Positions 1 through 10,502 of a stretch of 64,000 nt of DNA are shown here, piece by piece. Location: positions 4,712,001 through 4,776,000 of the forward strand of contig NZ_PJMX01000001.1 of the NCBI RefSeq assembly GCF_002846415.1, read 5' to 3'. Below the pieces are notes generated by a model that did not search any database, was not told where the DNA came from, and was given only the letters and a program-made list of their open reading frames with translations. The position numbers and the translations under genes are program-made. The stretch is from Streptomyces sp. TLI_146. GTDB lineage: Bacteria > Actinomycetota > Actinomycetes > Streptomycetales > Streptomycetaceae. How positions within the stretch are numbered: position 1 is the first letter of the stretch; each line of letters starts with the position of its first letter.

Positions 1-891
1 CTCACCCGTCTCGCGCAGCTCGACCGCGGTGCCCGCCGCCCGGGCGGCCGCCACCAGGGGCTCGACGCCCGCCGTGCCGCGGGCAGCGCGCTGGGCCTCG
101 TCCGTGTGGTGTTCCGGTGCCTCGACTCCGTCGCGCAGGATGCCGACGACCGCGCGCAGTTCGTGCATGGCGGCGACCGAGGCCTCCCGCAGCACCCCGA
201 CGGCCTCGCGCTGGCGGCCCGTCAGCGCCGGGTCGACCTCAAGGGCGCCGGTGTGCACGGAGATCAGCGCCAGTTGGTGGCCGAGGCTGTCGTGCATGTC
301 CTGGGCGATGCGCTGGCGCTCGCGCAGCCGGGCCTGTCCGGCGACCATCGCGCGCTCGCGCAGCAGCTGCGCGTTGCGCTCCTGCATGGTCTGCAGCAGG
401 GTGCGGCGCTGGTACCAGTAGCGGCTGGCGAGGCCCGGTACGACGGCGATCACCATGAAGAAGAGCGCCGCGAACAGGGCGAGGACGAACAGCGGCCCCT
501 CGCCGGACTCGGTGAGCGCGATGCCGGCCAGATATCCGGCGAACGCGGCGCAGAAGGCGGCCAGGGCCCGCCCGGCCCCGGCGATGCGCCGCCCCGCCGA
601 GCAGGCCACCACGAGCAGCAGCAGGGCGGCGCCCGCGCTGGCCCCGCTGAGCGCGGCCGTGGCGATGAGCACGCCGGCGGGGAAGGTGCGGCGCAGCGGC
701 GTCAGGACGAGGACGGCGACGGCCACCAGGGCGGGCACCACGAGGCCGCCGTTGGCCAGCAGGCTCGCACCGGCGGCGGCCAGGGCCAGCAGGAGGGCGA
801 GGGCCGACTCGCCGACGGTCCGGCGGCGGGACCAGGGCTCCGGTCCGGCGAGCCGGCGGCGGGCGTCCTGGATCTTCGATGACACATCCAC
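1..891 (-). CDS. NarL-type sensor histidine kinase, C-terminal part outside the window
   Basis: Membrane sensor kinase of a two-component system. The reading frame opens at a GTG (889-891) and is still open at base 1, so only about 297 N-terminal residues are seen. Hydrophobic segments occupy roughly residues 28-155, consistent with four or five membrane helices and no large sensor domain. A HisKA_3 dimerisation box follows, with RERQRIAQDMHDSLGHQL around residue 190; His200 is the expected phosphate acceptor. The ATPase domain and any partner response regulator lie beyond the window. The first in-frame start that keeps the basic N-terminus was chosen; no strong ribosome-binding site precedes it. 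Family assignment is firm, signal unknown. Confidence 0.85.
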   Translation of the reverse strand, partial: MDVSSKIQDARRRLAGPEPWSRRRTVGESALALLLALAAAGASLLANGGLVVPALVAVAVLVLTPLRRTFPAGVLIATAALSGASAGAALLLLVVACSAGRRIAGAGRALAAFCAAFAGYLAGIALTESGEGPLFVLALFAALFFMVIAVVPGLASRYWYQRRTLLQTMQERNAQLLRERAMVAGQARLRERQRIAQDMHDSLGHQLALISVHTGALEVDPALTGRQREAVGVLREASVAAMHELRAVVGILRDGVEAPEHHTDEAQRAARGTAGVEPLVAAARAAGTAVELRETGE

Positions 892-1026
892 GTCCGCACC
901 CTAGGCAGCGGCCCGGGTGCCGGACGGCTCTCTTTCGTCGCGCCCCGCCGAGACGAAAGTCTCCGTGGCGGCCGACCCGGCGGGCACCTCGCGCGGCCGC
1001 CGAAGTCTTCCGTACATCCGGGAACG

Positions 1027-1064
1027 CGGAAGCCCCGCCGGTCGTTTGACCTGCGGGGCTTCCG
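1027..1064 (-). terminator. Terminator hairpin downstream of tRNA-Leu
   Basis: A perfect 12-bp stem (CGGAAGCCCCGC with its complement) and a 14-base loop lie just past the 3' end of the leftward tRNA-Leu, before the kinase gene. There is no T run, as is usual in Streptomyces. Confidence 0.7.
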
Positions 1065-1069
1065 TTCTG

Positions 1070-1152
1070 TGGGCGAGGGGGGATTTGAACCCCCACGTCC
1101 CGAAGGACACTGGCACCTGAAGCCAGCGCGTCTGCCGTTCCGCCACTCGCCC
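1070..1152 (-). tRNA. tRNA-Leu (anticodon CAG)
   Basis: Acceptor strands GGGCGAG and CTCGCCC pair fully. The anticodon stem CTGGC/GCCAG encloses loop TTCAGGT, giving anticodon CAG. The long variable arm (TGTCCTTCGGGACG) is typical of class II tRNA-Leu, and the T arm reads GGGGGTTCAAATCCCCC. CCA is not encoded. A tRNA-Leu next to fhaA is also found in mycobacteria. Confidence 0.95.
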
Positions 1153-1530
1153 GAGTGGTGTCCAGTTCTTCGAACCGTTTTGGTCCGTTTCCCTGGCGAC
1201 GTCGAGAAGATTAGCACGCTGCGCAGGGTGGATTCACATCCGTTGTTTCCGCTGCCCCTGGAGGGCAGGAGAGGGGGAGGAAGGGCGACGTACAGCGACG
1301 ATCCGAGGACCCACAGAAACCTCACAGGGGGCCGGTGGGAACGAGGAGGGGCTCCACCCACTCCTCCACGGTGCACCCCGGGTGCGGGACACTGTCAGGA
1401 GGCCACCTCTACGATCCGTGTGAGAGGTGACACTCGTCCACCGGTCACAGAAGGGGAACCAGCCGATTTCCCGACGCGTGGATACGATCAGTAAGCAGTA
1501 CCAGGACGACATCGACGGAGGAGGTGCCCC
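1153..1530. other. Intergenic region upstream of fhaA
   Basis: 378 bases without a convincing gene. It must hold the promoter of the rightward fhaA series and that of the leftward tRNA-Leu. A possible -10 (TACGAT, 1483-1488) lies upstream of fhaA without a good -35. The fhaA ribosome-binding site GGAGGAGG is near 1517-1524. Confidence 0.4.
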
Positions 1531-2424
1531 ATGGGAGTCCTGAAGCGTTTCGAGCAGCGTCTCGAAGGCCTGGTCAACGGCACCTTCGCGAAGGTCTTCA
1601 AGTCCGAGGTCCAGCCCGTCGAGATCGCCGGCGCCCTCCAGCGCGAGTGCGACAACAACGCGACGATCTGGAACCGCGAGCGGACCGTCGTCCCCAACGA
1701 TTTCATCGTCGAGCTCAGCGCGCCCGACTTCGAGCGCCTGAGCCCGTACTCGGGCCAGCTGGGCGACGAACTGTCCGGCCTGGTCCGCGACTACGCCAAG
1801 CAGCAGCGGTACACGTTCATGGGGCCGATCAAGGTCCACCTGGAGAAGGCCGAGGACCTCGACACCGGCCTGTACCGGGTGCGCAGTCGTACGCTCGCCT
1901 CCAGCACCGACCAGCAGGACCAGCACAACCAGCAGGAGCAGTACGGAGCCAGGCCCGCGGGTCCGGCCCGTCCCGCTCCCGCCGCCGCACCGCCGCAGTC
2001 CCCCCAGGGCCGCGGCGGCTACGGCTATCCGCCCGCCGCCGCTCCGCCGATGCCGGCCGCCCCGCCCCCCGGCGGGAACGGCGGGCCCGGCCGCCCCGGC
2101 GCGGACCGCCGCCCGACGGCTCCCGGCCCCATGCCGGGCTCCCCGGTGCGGCGCTGGATCGAGATCAACGGCACCCGCCACCAGATCTCCCGCCCGACGC
2201 TGGTGCTGGGTCGCAGCACCGACGCCGATGTGCGGATCGACGACCCCGGCGTCTCGCGCCGGCACTGTGAGATCCGGACCGGAACGCCCTCGACGATCCA
2301 GGATCTCGGGTCCACCAACGGCATCGTGGTGGACGGGCAGCACACCACCCGCGCTACGCTCCGCGACGGCTCGCGGATCGTCGTGGGCAGCACCACCATC
2401 GTTTACCGGCAAGCCGAAGGGTGA
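1531..2424 (+). CDS. fhaA: FhaA, DUF3662 and FHA domain protein
   Basis: Cytosolic phosphothreonine-reading adaptor of the cell-wall growth machinery. The 297 residues comprise an N-terminal DUF3662 domain (about 1-110), a Pro/Gln/Ala-rich linker (about 125-210) and a C-terminal FHA domain (about 215-295) with the binding motifs GRS, SRRH and STNG. In mycobacteria the orthologue binds the phosphorylated pseudokinase domain of MviN/MurJ and moderates peptidoglycan synthesis; a kinase-like gene next to murJ occurs here at 45196-46923. The start ATG follows a strong GGAGGAGG. It is first in a same-strand series with fhaB, pstP, rodA and pbpA, matching Rv0020c onward. Confidence 0.95.
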   Translation: MGVLKRFEQRLEGLVNGTFAKVFKSEVQPVEIAGALQRECDNNATIWNRERTVVPNDFIVELSAPDFERLSPYSGQLGDELSGLVRDYAKQQRYTFMGPIKVHLEKAEDLDTGLYRVRSRTLASSTDQQDQHNQQEQYGARPAGPARPAPAAAPPQSPQGRGGYGYPPAAAPPMPAAPPPGGNGGPGRPGADRRPTAPGPMPGSPVRRWIEINGTRHQISRPTLVLGRSTDADVRIDDPGVSRRHCEIRTGTPSTIQDLGSTNGIVVDGQHTTRATLRDGSRIVVGSTTIVYRQAEG

Positions 2425-2434
2425 AGCGGGGGCA

Positions 2435-2968
2435 ATGTCAGAGCTGACCCTCACGGTCATGCGGTTGGGTTTCCTCGCCGTACTGTGGCTGTTCGTCATC
2501 GTGGCCGTCCAGGTCATCCGCAGCGACCTGTTCGGCACCCGGGTCACCCAGCGCGGTTCGCGCCGGGGTGGCGACACGGGCCGCCAGCAGACCGGCCGGC
2601 AGGCGGCCGCTGCCGCCGCGCCGCCGCAGCAGCGCGGCCAGCAGGCCCCGTCGGGCGGCCGCCAGCGCCGGGGCGCGCCCACCAAGCTGGTGGTGTCCGA
2701 GGGCACCCTCACCGGCACGACGGTCGCGCTCCAGGGCCAGACCATCACGCTGGGCCGGGCGCACGACTCGACGATCGTCCTCGACGACGACTACGCGTCG
2801 AGCCGGCATGCCAGGATCTACCCGGACCGCGACGGCAACTGGATCGTCGAGGACCTCGGTTCCACCAACGGCACCTACCTGGACCGGACGCGGCTCACCA
2901 CCCCGACCCCGATTCCGCTGGGCGCGCCGATCCGCATCGGCAAGACCGTCATCGAGCTGCGGAAGTAG
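2435..2968 (+). CDS. fhaB: FhaB (FipA-like), membrane-anchored FHA protein
   Basis: A 177-residue protein with one N-terminal membrane helix (about 8-27), a basic Gln/Arg/Gly-rich linker, and an FHA domain from about residue 85 to the end carrying GRAH, SSRHARI and LGSTNGTYLD. The FHA fold binds phosphothreonine, so it is expected to recruit PknB-phosphorylated division or elongation proteins to the membrane; the mycobacterial orthologue FipA links FtsZ and FtsQ. The start at 2435 is 10 bases after the fhaA stop and preceded by GCGGGGGC. Farther upstream starts would overlap fhaA and remove the N-terminal helix. Confidence 0.93.
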   Translation: MSELTLTVMRLGFLAVLWLFVIVAVQVIRSDLFGTRVTQRGSRRGGDTGRQQTGRQAAAAAAPPQQRGQQAPSGGRQRRGAPTKLVVSEGTLTGTTVALQGQTITLGRAHDSTIVLDDDYASSRHARIYPDRDGNWIVEDLGSTNGTYLDRTRLTTPTPIPLGAPIRIGKTVIELRK

Positions 2969-3100
2969 TACGACAATGAGCGAGCGGAGCGAGCGAGCCG
3001 CGGCGGTCCGGACGACGGACCGGGACGGGCTCCCGACCGGAGGGTGGGCAGTGTGGCTCGACATGACCGGCTGTACCCCGAGCCGACGGGCGAGGTGGGT

Positions 3101-4564
3101 ATGAGTCTCTCCCTGCGCTTCGCCGCCGGATCCCACAAGGGCATGATCCGCGAGGGCAACGAGGACTCCGGTTACGCGGGTCCGCGCCTCCTCGCGATCG
3201 CCGACGGCATGGGCGGCCAGGCCGCCGGTGAGGTCGCCTCCTCCGAGGTGATCTCCACCCTGGTCACGCTCGACGACGACGTGCCCGGCTCGGACATCCT
3301 CACCTCGCTCGGTACGGCGGTGCAGCGCGCCAACGACCAGCTGCGCATGATGGTCGAGGAGGACCCCCAGCTGGAGGGGATGGGCACCACGCTCACCGCT
3401 CTGCTGTGGACGGGCCAGCGCCTGGGCCTGGTGCACGTGGGCGACTCGCGCGCGTACCTGCTGCGCGACGGGGTGCTCACCCAGATCACGCAGGACCACA
3501 CCTGGGTGCAGCGGCTGGTGGACGAGGGCCGCATCACCGAGGAGGAGGCCACGACGCATCCGCAGCGCTCGCTGCTGATGCGCGCGCTCGGCAGCGGCGA
3601 CCACGTCGAGCCGGACCTGTCGATCCGCGAGGTGCGGGCCGGCGACCGCTATCTGATCTGCTCCGACGGCCTGTCGGGGGTGGTGTCCCACCAGACGATG
3701 GAGGACACCCTCGCCAGCTACCAGGGCCCGCAGGAGACGGTGCAGGAGCTGATCCAGCTCGCGCTGCGCGGCGGCGGCCCGGACAACATCACGGTGATCG
3801 TGGCGGACGTCCTGGACGTCGACTCCGGCGACACGCTGGCCGGGCAGCTCAGCGACATCCCGGTGATCGTGGGCGCGGTCGCCGAGAACCAGCTCCAGCT
3901 CAACGACGACGGGGCGATGCAGACCCCGGCGGGCCGCGCCTCCGGGCTCGGCCGCCCCACCCCGCCGCAGGGCGGCTTCGGCCCGCCCGGCAGCGGCGAG
4001 GACAGCGGCTACGGCGCCCCGCCCGAGGGCGCCTTCGGGGCCTACTCGGACGAGGACTTCGTCAAGCCGCGGCGCGGCAAGTGGCTGAAGAGATCCGCCT
4101 ACATCGTGCTCGCGCTGGCCGTGATCGGCGGCGGGCTGTACGGCGGCTACCGCTGGACGCAGACCCAGTACTTCGTGGGCACCAAGGACGAGCACGTCGC
4201 GCTCTACCAGGGCATCAGCCAGGACCTGGCCTGGGTGAAGCTGTCGAAGGTGGAGACCGACCACCCCGAGATCGAACTCAAGTACCTGCCGCCGTACCAG
4301 CGCAAGCAGGTCGAGGCGACGATCGCGGAGAGCAGCCTCTCCAAGGCCGAGGCCAAGATCACCGAACTGTCCACCCAGGCGTCGGCGTGCAAGAAGGACG
4401 AGCAGCGGCGCGCCGCCGAGAACCAGAACCCGCCGAAGACCGGTACGACGGCCTCGCCGTCGCCCGGCAAGACCGGCTCCACCAAGACCACCGCCACTCC
4501 CACGCCCGGCCCCAGCCTCTCGGAGGAAGAGCAGAAGCTGGTCCCGCAGTGCGGTAAGCAGTAG
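3101..4564 (+). CDS. pstP: PstP, PP2C-family Ser/Thr protein phosphatase
   Basis: Membrane phosphatase that reverses PknB-type phosphorylation. The 487 residues include a PP2C catalytic domain (about 5-235) with metal-binding motifs GNEDS, ADGMGG, GDSRAYL, SDGL and GPDNITV. A Pro/Gly linker, one membrane helix near residues 333-352 and an extracellular tail of about 135 residues ending in a Thr/Pro-rich stretch follow. The chosen ATG sits after GAGGTGGGT and matches the N-terminus of mycobacterial PstP. A GTG at 3053, preceded by GGAGG, would add 16 residues and is a real alternative. It stands 26 bases before rodA. Confidence 0.94.
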   Translation: MSLSLRFAAGSHKGMIREGNEDSGYAGPRLLAIADGMGGQAAGEVASSEVISTLVTLDDDVPGSDILTSLGTAVQRANDQLRMMVEEDPQLEGMGTTLTALLWTGQRLGLVHVGDSRAYLLRDGVLTQITQDHTWVQRLVDEGRITEEEATTHPQRSLLMRALGSGDHVEPDLSIREVRAGDRYLICSDGLSGVVSHQTMEDTLASYQGPQETVQELIQLALRGGGPDNITVIVADVLDVDSGDTLAGQLSDIPVIVGAVAENQLQLNDDGAMQTPAGRASGLGRPTPPQGGFGPPGSGEDSGYGAPPEGAFGAYSDEDFVKPRRGKWLKRSAYIVLALAVIGGGLYGGYRWTQTQYFVGTKDEHVALYQGISQDLAWVKLSKVETDHPEIELKYLPPYQRKQVEATIAESSLSKAEAKITELSTQASACKKDEQRRAAENQNPPKTGTTASPSPGKTGSTKTTATPTPGPSLSEEEQKLVPQCGKQ

Positions 4565-4590
4565 GCAGCCGTAGGGGGCCTTTCCACACC

Positions 4591-6012
4591 ATGAGCGTTG
4601 TCACCAACACGACCACCATCGGCGCGATCGACGCACCGAGCCGTCGCAACACCGAGCTCGCGCTGCTCGTCTTCGCCGTCGCCATCCCGGTGTTCGCGTA
4701 CGCCAACGTGGGCCTGGCCATGACCGGCAAACTGCCGTCCGGCATGCTCGGTTACGGTCTGGGCCTCGGGCTCCTCGCAGCCGTCGGGCACCTCGTGGTG
4801 CGCAAGTTCGCCCCGTACGCGGACCCGCTGCTGCTGCCGCTGGCGACGCTGCTGAACGGGCTGGGCCTGGTGATGATCTGGCGCCTGGACCAGTCACCGC
4901 GTCTGATCCAGAGAGCCAAGAGCGCGTTCGGTGCCTTCCACCCGGACGCGCCCAAGCAGATGCTGTACACGGCGATCGGCGTGGCGCTGTTCATCGGTGT
5001 GCTCATGCTCCTGAAGGACCACCGGATCCTCCAGCGCTACACGTACATCTCGATGGCGGTCGCGCTATTCCTGCTGATCCTGCCGATGTTCTTCCCGGCG
5101 GTGAACGGCGCGAAGATCTGGATCTCCATCCCCGGTCTGGGCACGATCCAGCCCGGCGAGTTCGCGAAGATCATCATCGCGGTGTTCTTCTCCGGCTACC
5201 TGATGGTCAAGCGGGACGCGCTGGCGCTCGCCAGCCGCCGCTTCATGGGCCTGTACCTGCCGCGCGGGCGTGACCTCGGTCCGATCCTCGTGGTCTGGGG
5301 CATCTCGATCCTGATCCTGGTCTTCGAGACCGACCTCGGCACCTCGCTGCTGTTCTTCGGCCTGTTCGTCGTCATGCTGTACGTGGCCACCGAGCGCACC
5401 AGCTGGATCGTCTTCGGTCTGCTGATGTCGGCGGCCGGCGCGGTCGCCGTGGCGTCCTTCGAGCCGCACGTCCAGTCCCGGGTGAACGCCTGGCTGGACC
5501 CGTTCGCCTGCTACAAGACGGACAAGACCGGTGCCTGCGAGCAGATCGGCCAGGCGATCATGTCGTTCGGCTCCGGCGGCACGCTGGGCACGGGCCTGGG
5601 CCAGGGCAACTCCGACCTGATCGGCTTCGCCGCCAACGCCGACTTCATCCTCTCCACCGTCGGCGAGGAGCTGGGCCTGGCCGGGATGATGGCGATCCTG
5701 CTGATCTACGGCTTGATCGTGGAGCGGGGTGTGCGCACGGCGCTCGCCGCCCGCGACCCGTTCGGCAAGCTGCTGGCCATCGGCCTCTCGGGCGCGTTCG
5801 CCCTCCAGGTGTTCGTGGTCGCCGGCGGTGTCATGGGTCTGATCCCGCTGACCGGTATGACCATGCCCTTCCTCGCACAGGGCGGTTCCTCGGTCATCGC
5901 CAACTGGGCGCTGATCGGCATCCTCATCCGGATCAGCGACACCGCGCGCCGCCCGGCGCCCGCCCCTGCCCCGTCCCCCGACGCCGAGATGACCCAGGTG
6001 GTCCGACCGTGA
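4591..6012 (+). CDS. rodA: RodA/FtsW-family SEDS peptidoglycan glycosyltransferase
   Basis: Polytopic SEDS protein of 473 residues that polymerises lipid II into glycan strands with a partner class B PBP. About ten membrane helices are visible. The conserved SEDS stretch WISIPGLGTIQPGEFAKI appears near residues 172-189, and later GNSDLIGFAANADFI and PLTGMTMPFLAQGGSS. The stop overlaps the start of pbpA by four bases, so the pair is translationally coupled, as expected for a SEDS-PBP complex. In Streptomyces several SEDS proteins exist; placing this one with pbpA and pknB fits a role in sporulation septation or apical growth, which I infer rather than see. Confidence 0.95.
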   Translation: MSVVTNTTTIGAIDAPSRRNTELALLVFAVAIPVFAYANVGLAMTGKLPSGMLGYGLGLGLLAAVGHLVVRKFAPYADPLLLPLATLLNGLGLVMIWRLDQSPRLIQRAKSAFGAFHPDAPKQMLYTAIGVALFIGVLMLLKDHRILQRYTYISMAVALFLLILPMFFPAVNGAKIWISIPGLGTIQPGEFAKIIIAVFFSGYLMVKRDALALASRRFMGLYLPRGRDLGPILVVWGISILILVFETDLGTSLLFFGLFVVMLYVATERTSWIVFGLLMSAAGAVAVASFEPHVQSRVNAWLDPFACYKTDKTGACEQIGQAIMSFGSGGTLGTGLGQGNSDLIGFAANADFILSTVGEELGLAGMMAILLIYGLIVERGVRTALAARDPFGKLLAIGLSGAFALQVFVVAGGVMGLIPLTGMTMPFLAQGGSSVIANWALIGILIRISDTARRPAPAPAPSPDAEMTQVVRP

Positions 6013-7463
6013 ACAAGCCCCTGCGACGGATCGCGATCTTCTGCGGGCTGCTGATCATGGCCCTGATGATCCGCGACAACTGGCTCCAGTACGTGCGCGC
6101 CGACGAGCTGAACGCGCACAAGTACAACCGCCGGGTCCAGATCGAGCGGTTCGCCCATGAGCGCGGCAACATCATCACGGCCGACGGCCAGCCGATGACC
6201 GCCTCCAAGGAGACCTCGGGCAGCGACTACAAGTTCAAGCGGACCTGGAACAACGGCACGCTGTGGTCGCCGGTGACCGGCTACAACTCGCAGGCCTTCG
6301 ACTCCTCGCAGCTGGAGAACATCGAGGACAAGATCCTCTCCGGCAACGACGACCGGCTCTTCTTCGACCGCACCCTGTCGATGTTCACAGGTGAGAAGAA
6401 GCAGGGCGGCAACGTCGTCACCACCCTCAACAGCGCCGCCCAGAAGGCCGCCTTCGAGGGGCTCGGCGACAAGAAGGGCGCGGTCGCCGCGATCGACCCG
6501 CGCACCGGCGCGATCCTCGCGCTGGCCTCGACGCCGTCGTACGACCCGTCGGTCTTCGCGGGCAACACCAAGGCCGACTCCGAGGCCCGGCAGAAGCTCC
6601 TGCAGGACAAGGACAAGCCGATGCTGAACCGGGCGCTGCGCGAGACGTACCCGCCCGGCTCCACGTTCAAGGTGGTCACCGCCTCGGCGGCGCTGGAGAA
6701 CGGGCTGTACACCAACATCGAGGAGCCGACCCGCTCACCGCTGCCGTACCAGCTGCCGCAGTCGACCACCCCGCTGAAGAACGAGGGGACCATCCCCTGC
6801 GAGAACGCCAGCCTCAAGGTGGCGCTCCAGTGGTCCTGCAACACCGTCTTCGGCAAGATCAGCGATGACCTCGGCAACGAGAAGATGATCAAGGAAGCCA
6901 ACAAGTTCGGCTTCAACGACGAGATCTTCACCCCGGTCCGCGCCGACGCCAGCGTCTACCCCAAGGACAACCGGCCGCAGAACGCGATGGCCGGCATCGG
7001 CCAGGCCTCCAACCGCGCCACCCCGCTCCAGATGGCCATGGTCGCCGCCGCGGTCGCCAACGACGGCAAGCTGATGAAGCCGTACATGGTCGACCAGCTC
7101 CAGGCGCCCAACCTCGACGTCCTCTCCAAGACCCAGCCGGAGAAGATGAGCCAGCCGCTCTCGGCGGCCAACGCCCAGAAGGTCCAGGCGCTGATGGAGA
7201 ACGTCGTCACCGACGGCACGGGCAAGAAGGGCGCCATCGACGGCGTCACCGTCGGCGGCAAGACCGGTACCGCCCAGCACGGCCTCAACAACAGCGAGAA
7301 GCCGTACGCCTGGTTCATCTCGTACGCCAAGACCGACCAGGGCTCCCCGGTCGCGGTCGCCGTGGTCGTCGAGGACGGCGAGGCCAACCGCGGCGACATC
7401 ACCGGTGGCGGTCTGGCCGCTCCCATCGCCAAGGCTGTGATGAAGGCGGTGCTCAAGAAGTGA
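6009..7463 (+). CDS. pbpA: PbpA, class B penicillin-binding transpeptidase
   Basis: D,D-transpeptidase that cross-links peptidoglycan outside the membrane. The 484 residues begin with a short cytoplasmic tail and one membrane helix (about 6-22), then the PBP dimer domain, then the transpeptidase domain with all three motifs intact: S218-TFK, S276-CN and K418-TG. The GTG start overlaps the rodA stop (GTGA). The gene is the usual partner of RodA. A pair of parS sites forming an inverted repeat follows directly after the stop codon. Confidence 0.95.
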   Translation: MNKPLRRIAIFCGLLIMALMIRDNWLQYVRADELNAHKYNRRVQIERFAHERGNIITADGQPMTASKETSGSDYKFKRTWNNGTLWSPVTGYNSQAFDSSQLENIEDKILSGNDDRLFFDRTLSMFTGEKKQGGNVVTTLNSAAQKAAFEGLGDKKGAVAAIDPRTGAILALASTPSYDPSVFAGNTKADSEARQKLLQDKDKPMLNRALRETYPPGSTFKVVTASAALENGLYTNIEEPTRSPLPYQLPQSTTPLKNEGTIPCENASLKVALQWSCNTVFGKISDDLGNEKMIKEANKFGFNDEIFTPVRADASVYPKDNRPQNAMAGIGQASNRATPLQMAMVAAAVANDGKLMKPYMVDQLQAPNLDVLSKTQPEKMSQPLSAANAQKVQALMENVVTDGTGKKGAIDGVTVGGKTGTAQHGLNNSEKPYAWFISYAKTDQGSPVAVAVVVEDGEANRGDITGGGLAAPIAKAVMKAVLKK

Positions 7464-7469
7464 CCCCGG

Positions 7470-7510
7470 GACGTTTCACGTGAAACAGTCCTCGTTTCAC
7501 GTGAAACGTC
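7470..7510. other. parS: Two parS sites forming one inverted repeat
   Basis: GTTTCACGTGAAAC occurs at 7473-7486 and 7494-7507, 21 bp apart. Flanking bases extend the pair into a perfect inverted repeat with 17-bp arms (7470-7486 and 7494-7510) around a 7-base spacer. It lies 7 bases past the pbpA stop, so it may double as a transcription terminator. ParB binding is expected. Confidence 0.95.
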
Positions 7511-7652
7511 TCTCGCGCCCTGTACCGGTCCGGTATCAGCTGACGGTCACGGACGGATCCGCTTCCGGTGCCCGGTAGCGTATGCGCGAACAGCACACCG
7601 CCGGACCACACACACGGGTGCGGTCGGGACTGACGGAGAGGGCTGGAACGTT

Positions 7653-9656
<2,004 letters not shown>

Positions 9657-9670
9657 CCCCCGGCACAGCG

Positions 9671-9708
9671 CAAAGCCCCGGTCCCCTTCGGAGGGGGCCG
9701 GGGCTTTT
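9671..9708. terminator. Bidirectional terminator between pknB and srtE2
   Basis: A GC-rich hairpin (AAAGCCCCGG with CCGGGGCTTT, extended by TCCCC/GGGGG) with a TTCG-containing loop lies between the convergent pknB and sortase genes and ends in TTTT on the plus strand. Confidence 0.85.
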
Positions 9709-9747
9709 CCGTACGCACGCCGGGTACGCGGGCGCCGGACGGGGGCG

Positions 9748-10482
9748 CTAGCGCAGCTCCACGGGCTTGGTGCGCTTCTCGTCGACCTTCTGGGTGCGGA
9801 CCAGCTCGCCCCACACGATGTAGCGGTAGTCGGAGGTGTAGACGGGCGTGCACGTCGTCAGCGTGATGTAGTGGCCCGGCTTCTTGGCGCCCGACTCCTT
9901 CGGCACCGGCTGCAGGACGTCGACGTTGTACTTCGACGTCTCCTTGAGCTCCGCGAACGTCTTGTAGACGTACCAGGTGTCCTTCGTCTCGAAGACGATC
10001 GGATCGCCGGTCCTTATCTTGTCGATGTTGTGGAACTTCGCGCCGTGGCCGTCGCGGTGCGCGGCCAGGGTGAAGTTGCCCTTGGTGCCGCTCGCGGGCA
10101 GGACCGCCTTCAGCGGGTCGGTGTAGTAGCCCGCGACGCCGCCGTTGAGCACCTTGGTGTCGGTGCCCTTCTTGACCAGCACCTCGCCGTTCCTCATGGC
10201 GGGTACGTGCAGGAAGCCGATGCCGCCCTTGGTGTCGAGGGCGCCGGGACCGCTGTTCGCCCAGTCGCGGCGGACGTTCTTGCCCTCCTTGGCCGCCTCG
10301 CGGTCCGCTATGACGTTGGTCCACCACAGCGAGTAGACGACGAAGAGGCCGAGCACCAGCCCGGCCGTGATCAGCAGCTCACCGATGACGCTGACGACCC
10401 CGGCGACCACGCGGCGGCGGCGCGGTCGCTGCGGGACGGGGGCCTCGGTCGGCTGCTCGTCGTGCTCGGTCCTCAACTCCAC
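9748..10482 (-). CDS. srtE2: Class E sortase, SrtE2-like
   Basis: Membrane-bound transpeptidase that cleaves sorting signals and joins surface proteins to peptidoglycan. The 244 residues have an N-terminal membrane helix (about 25-50) and a sortase barrel with AAHRDGHG (catalytic His), TLTTC (Cys211) and Arg220 in SDYRYIVWGEL. In S. coelicolor the paired class E sortases in this position (SrtE1 and SrtE2) anchor long chaplins and are needed for aerial hyphae. The GTG start lies 20 bases after the stop of the upstream sortase gene and follows AGGTG. Symbol assigned by position and family. Confidence 0.9.
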   Translation of the reverse strand: MELRTEHDEQPTEAPVPQRPRRRRVVAGVVSVIGELLITAGLVLGLFVVYSLWWTNVIADREAAKEGKNVRRDWANSGPGALDTKGGIGFLHVPAMRNGEVLVKKGTDTKVLNGGVAGYYTDPLKAVLPASGTKGNFTLAAHRDGHGAKFHNIDKIRTGDPIVFETKDTWYVYKTFAELKETSKYNVDVLQPVPKESGAKKPGHYITLTTCTPVYTSDYRYIVWGELVRTQKVDEKRTKPVELR

Positions 10483-10502
10483 CGCACCTGTCTGTCGTTC
10501 CG

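Noticed and set aside
2976..3104. Small frame starting SERSERAAAV before pstP
   Set aside because: It overlaps the pstP start, has a poor ribosome-binding site and derives from a simple repeat common in actinobacterial intergenic DNA.
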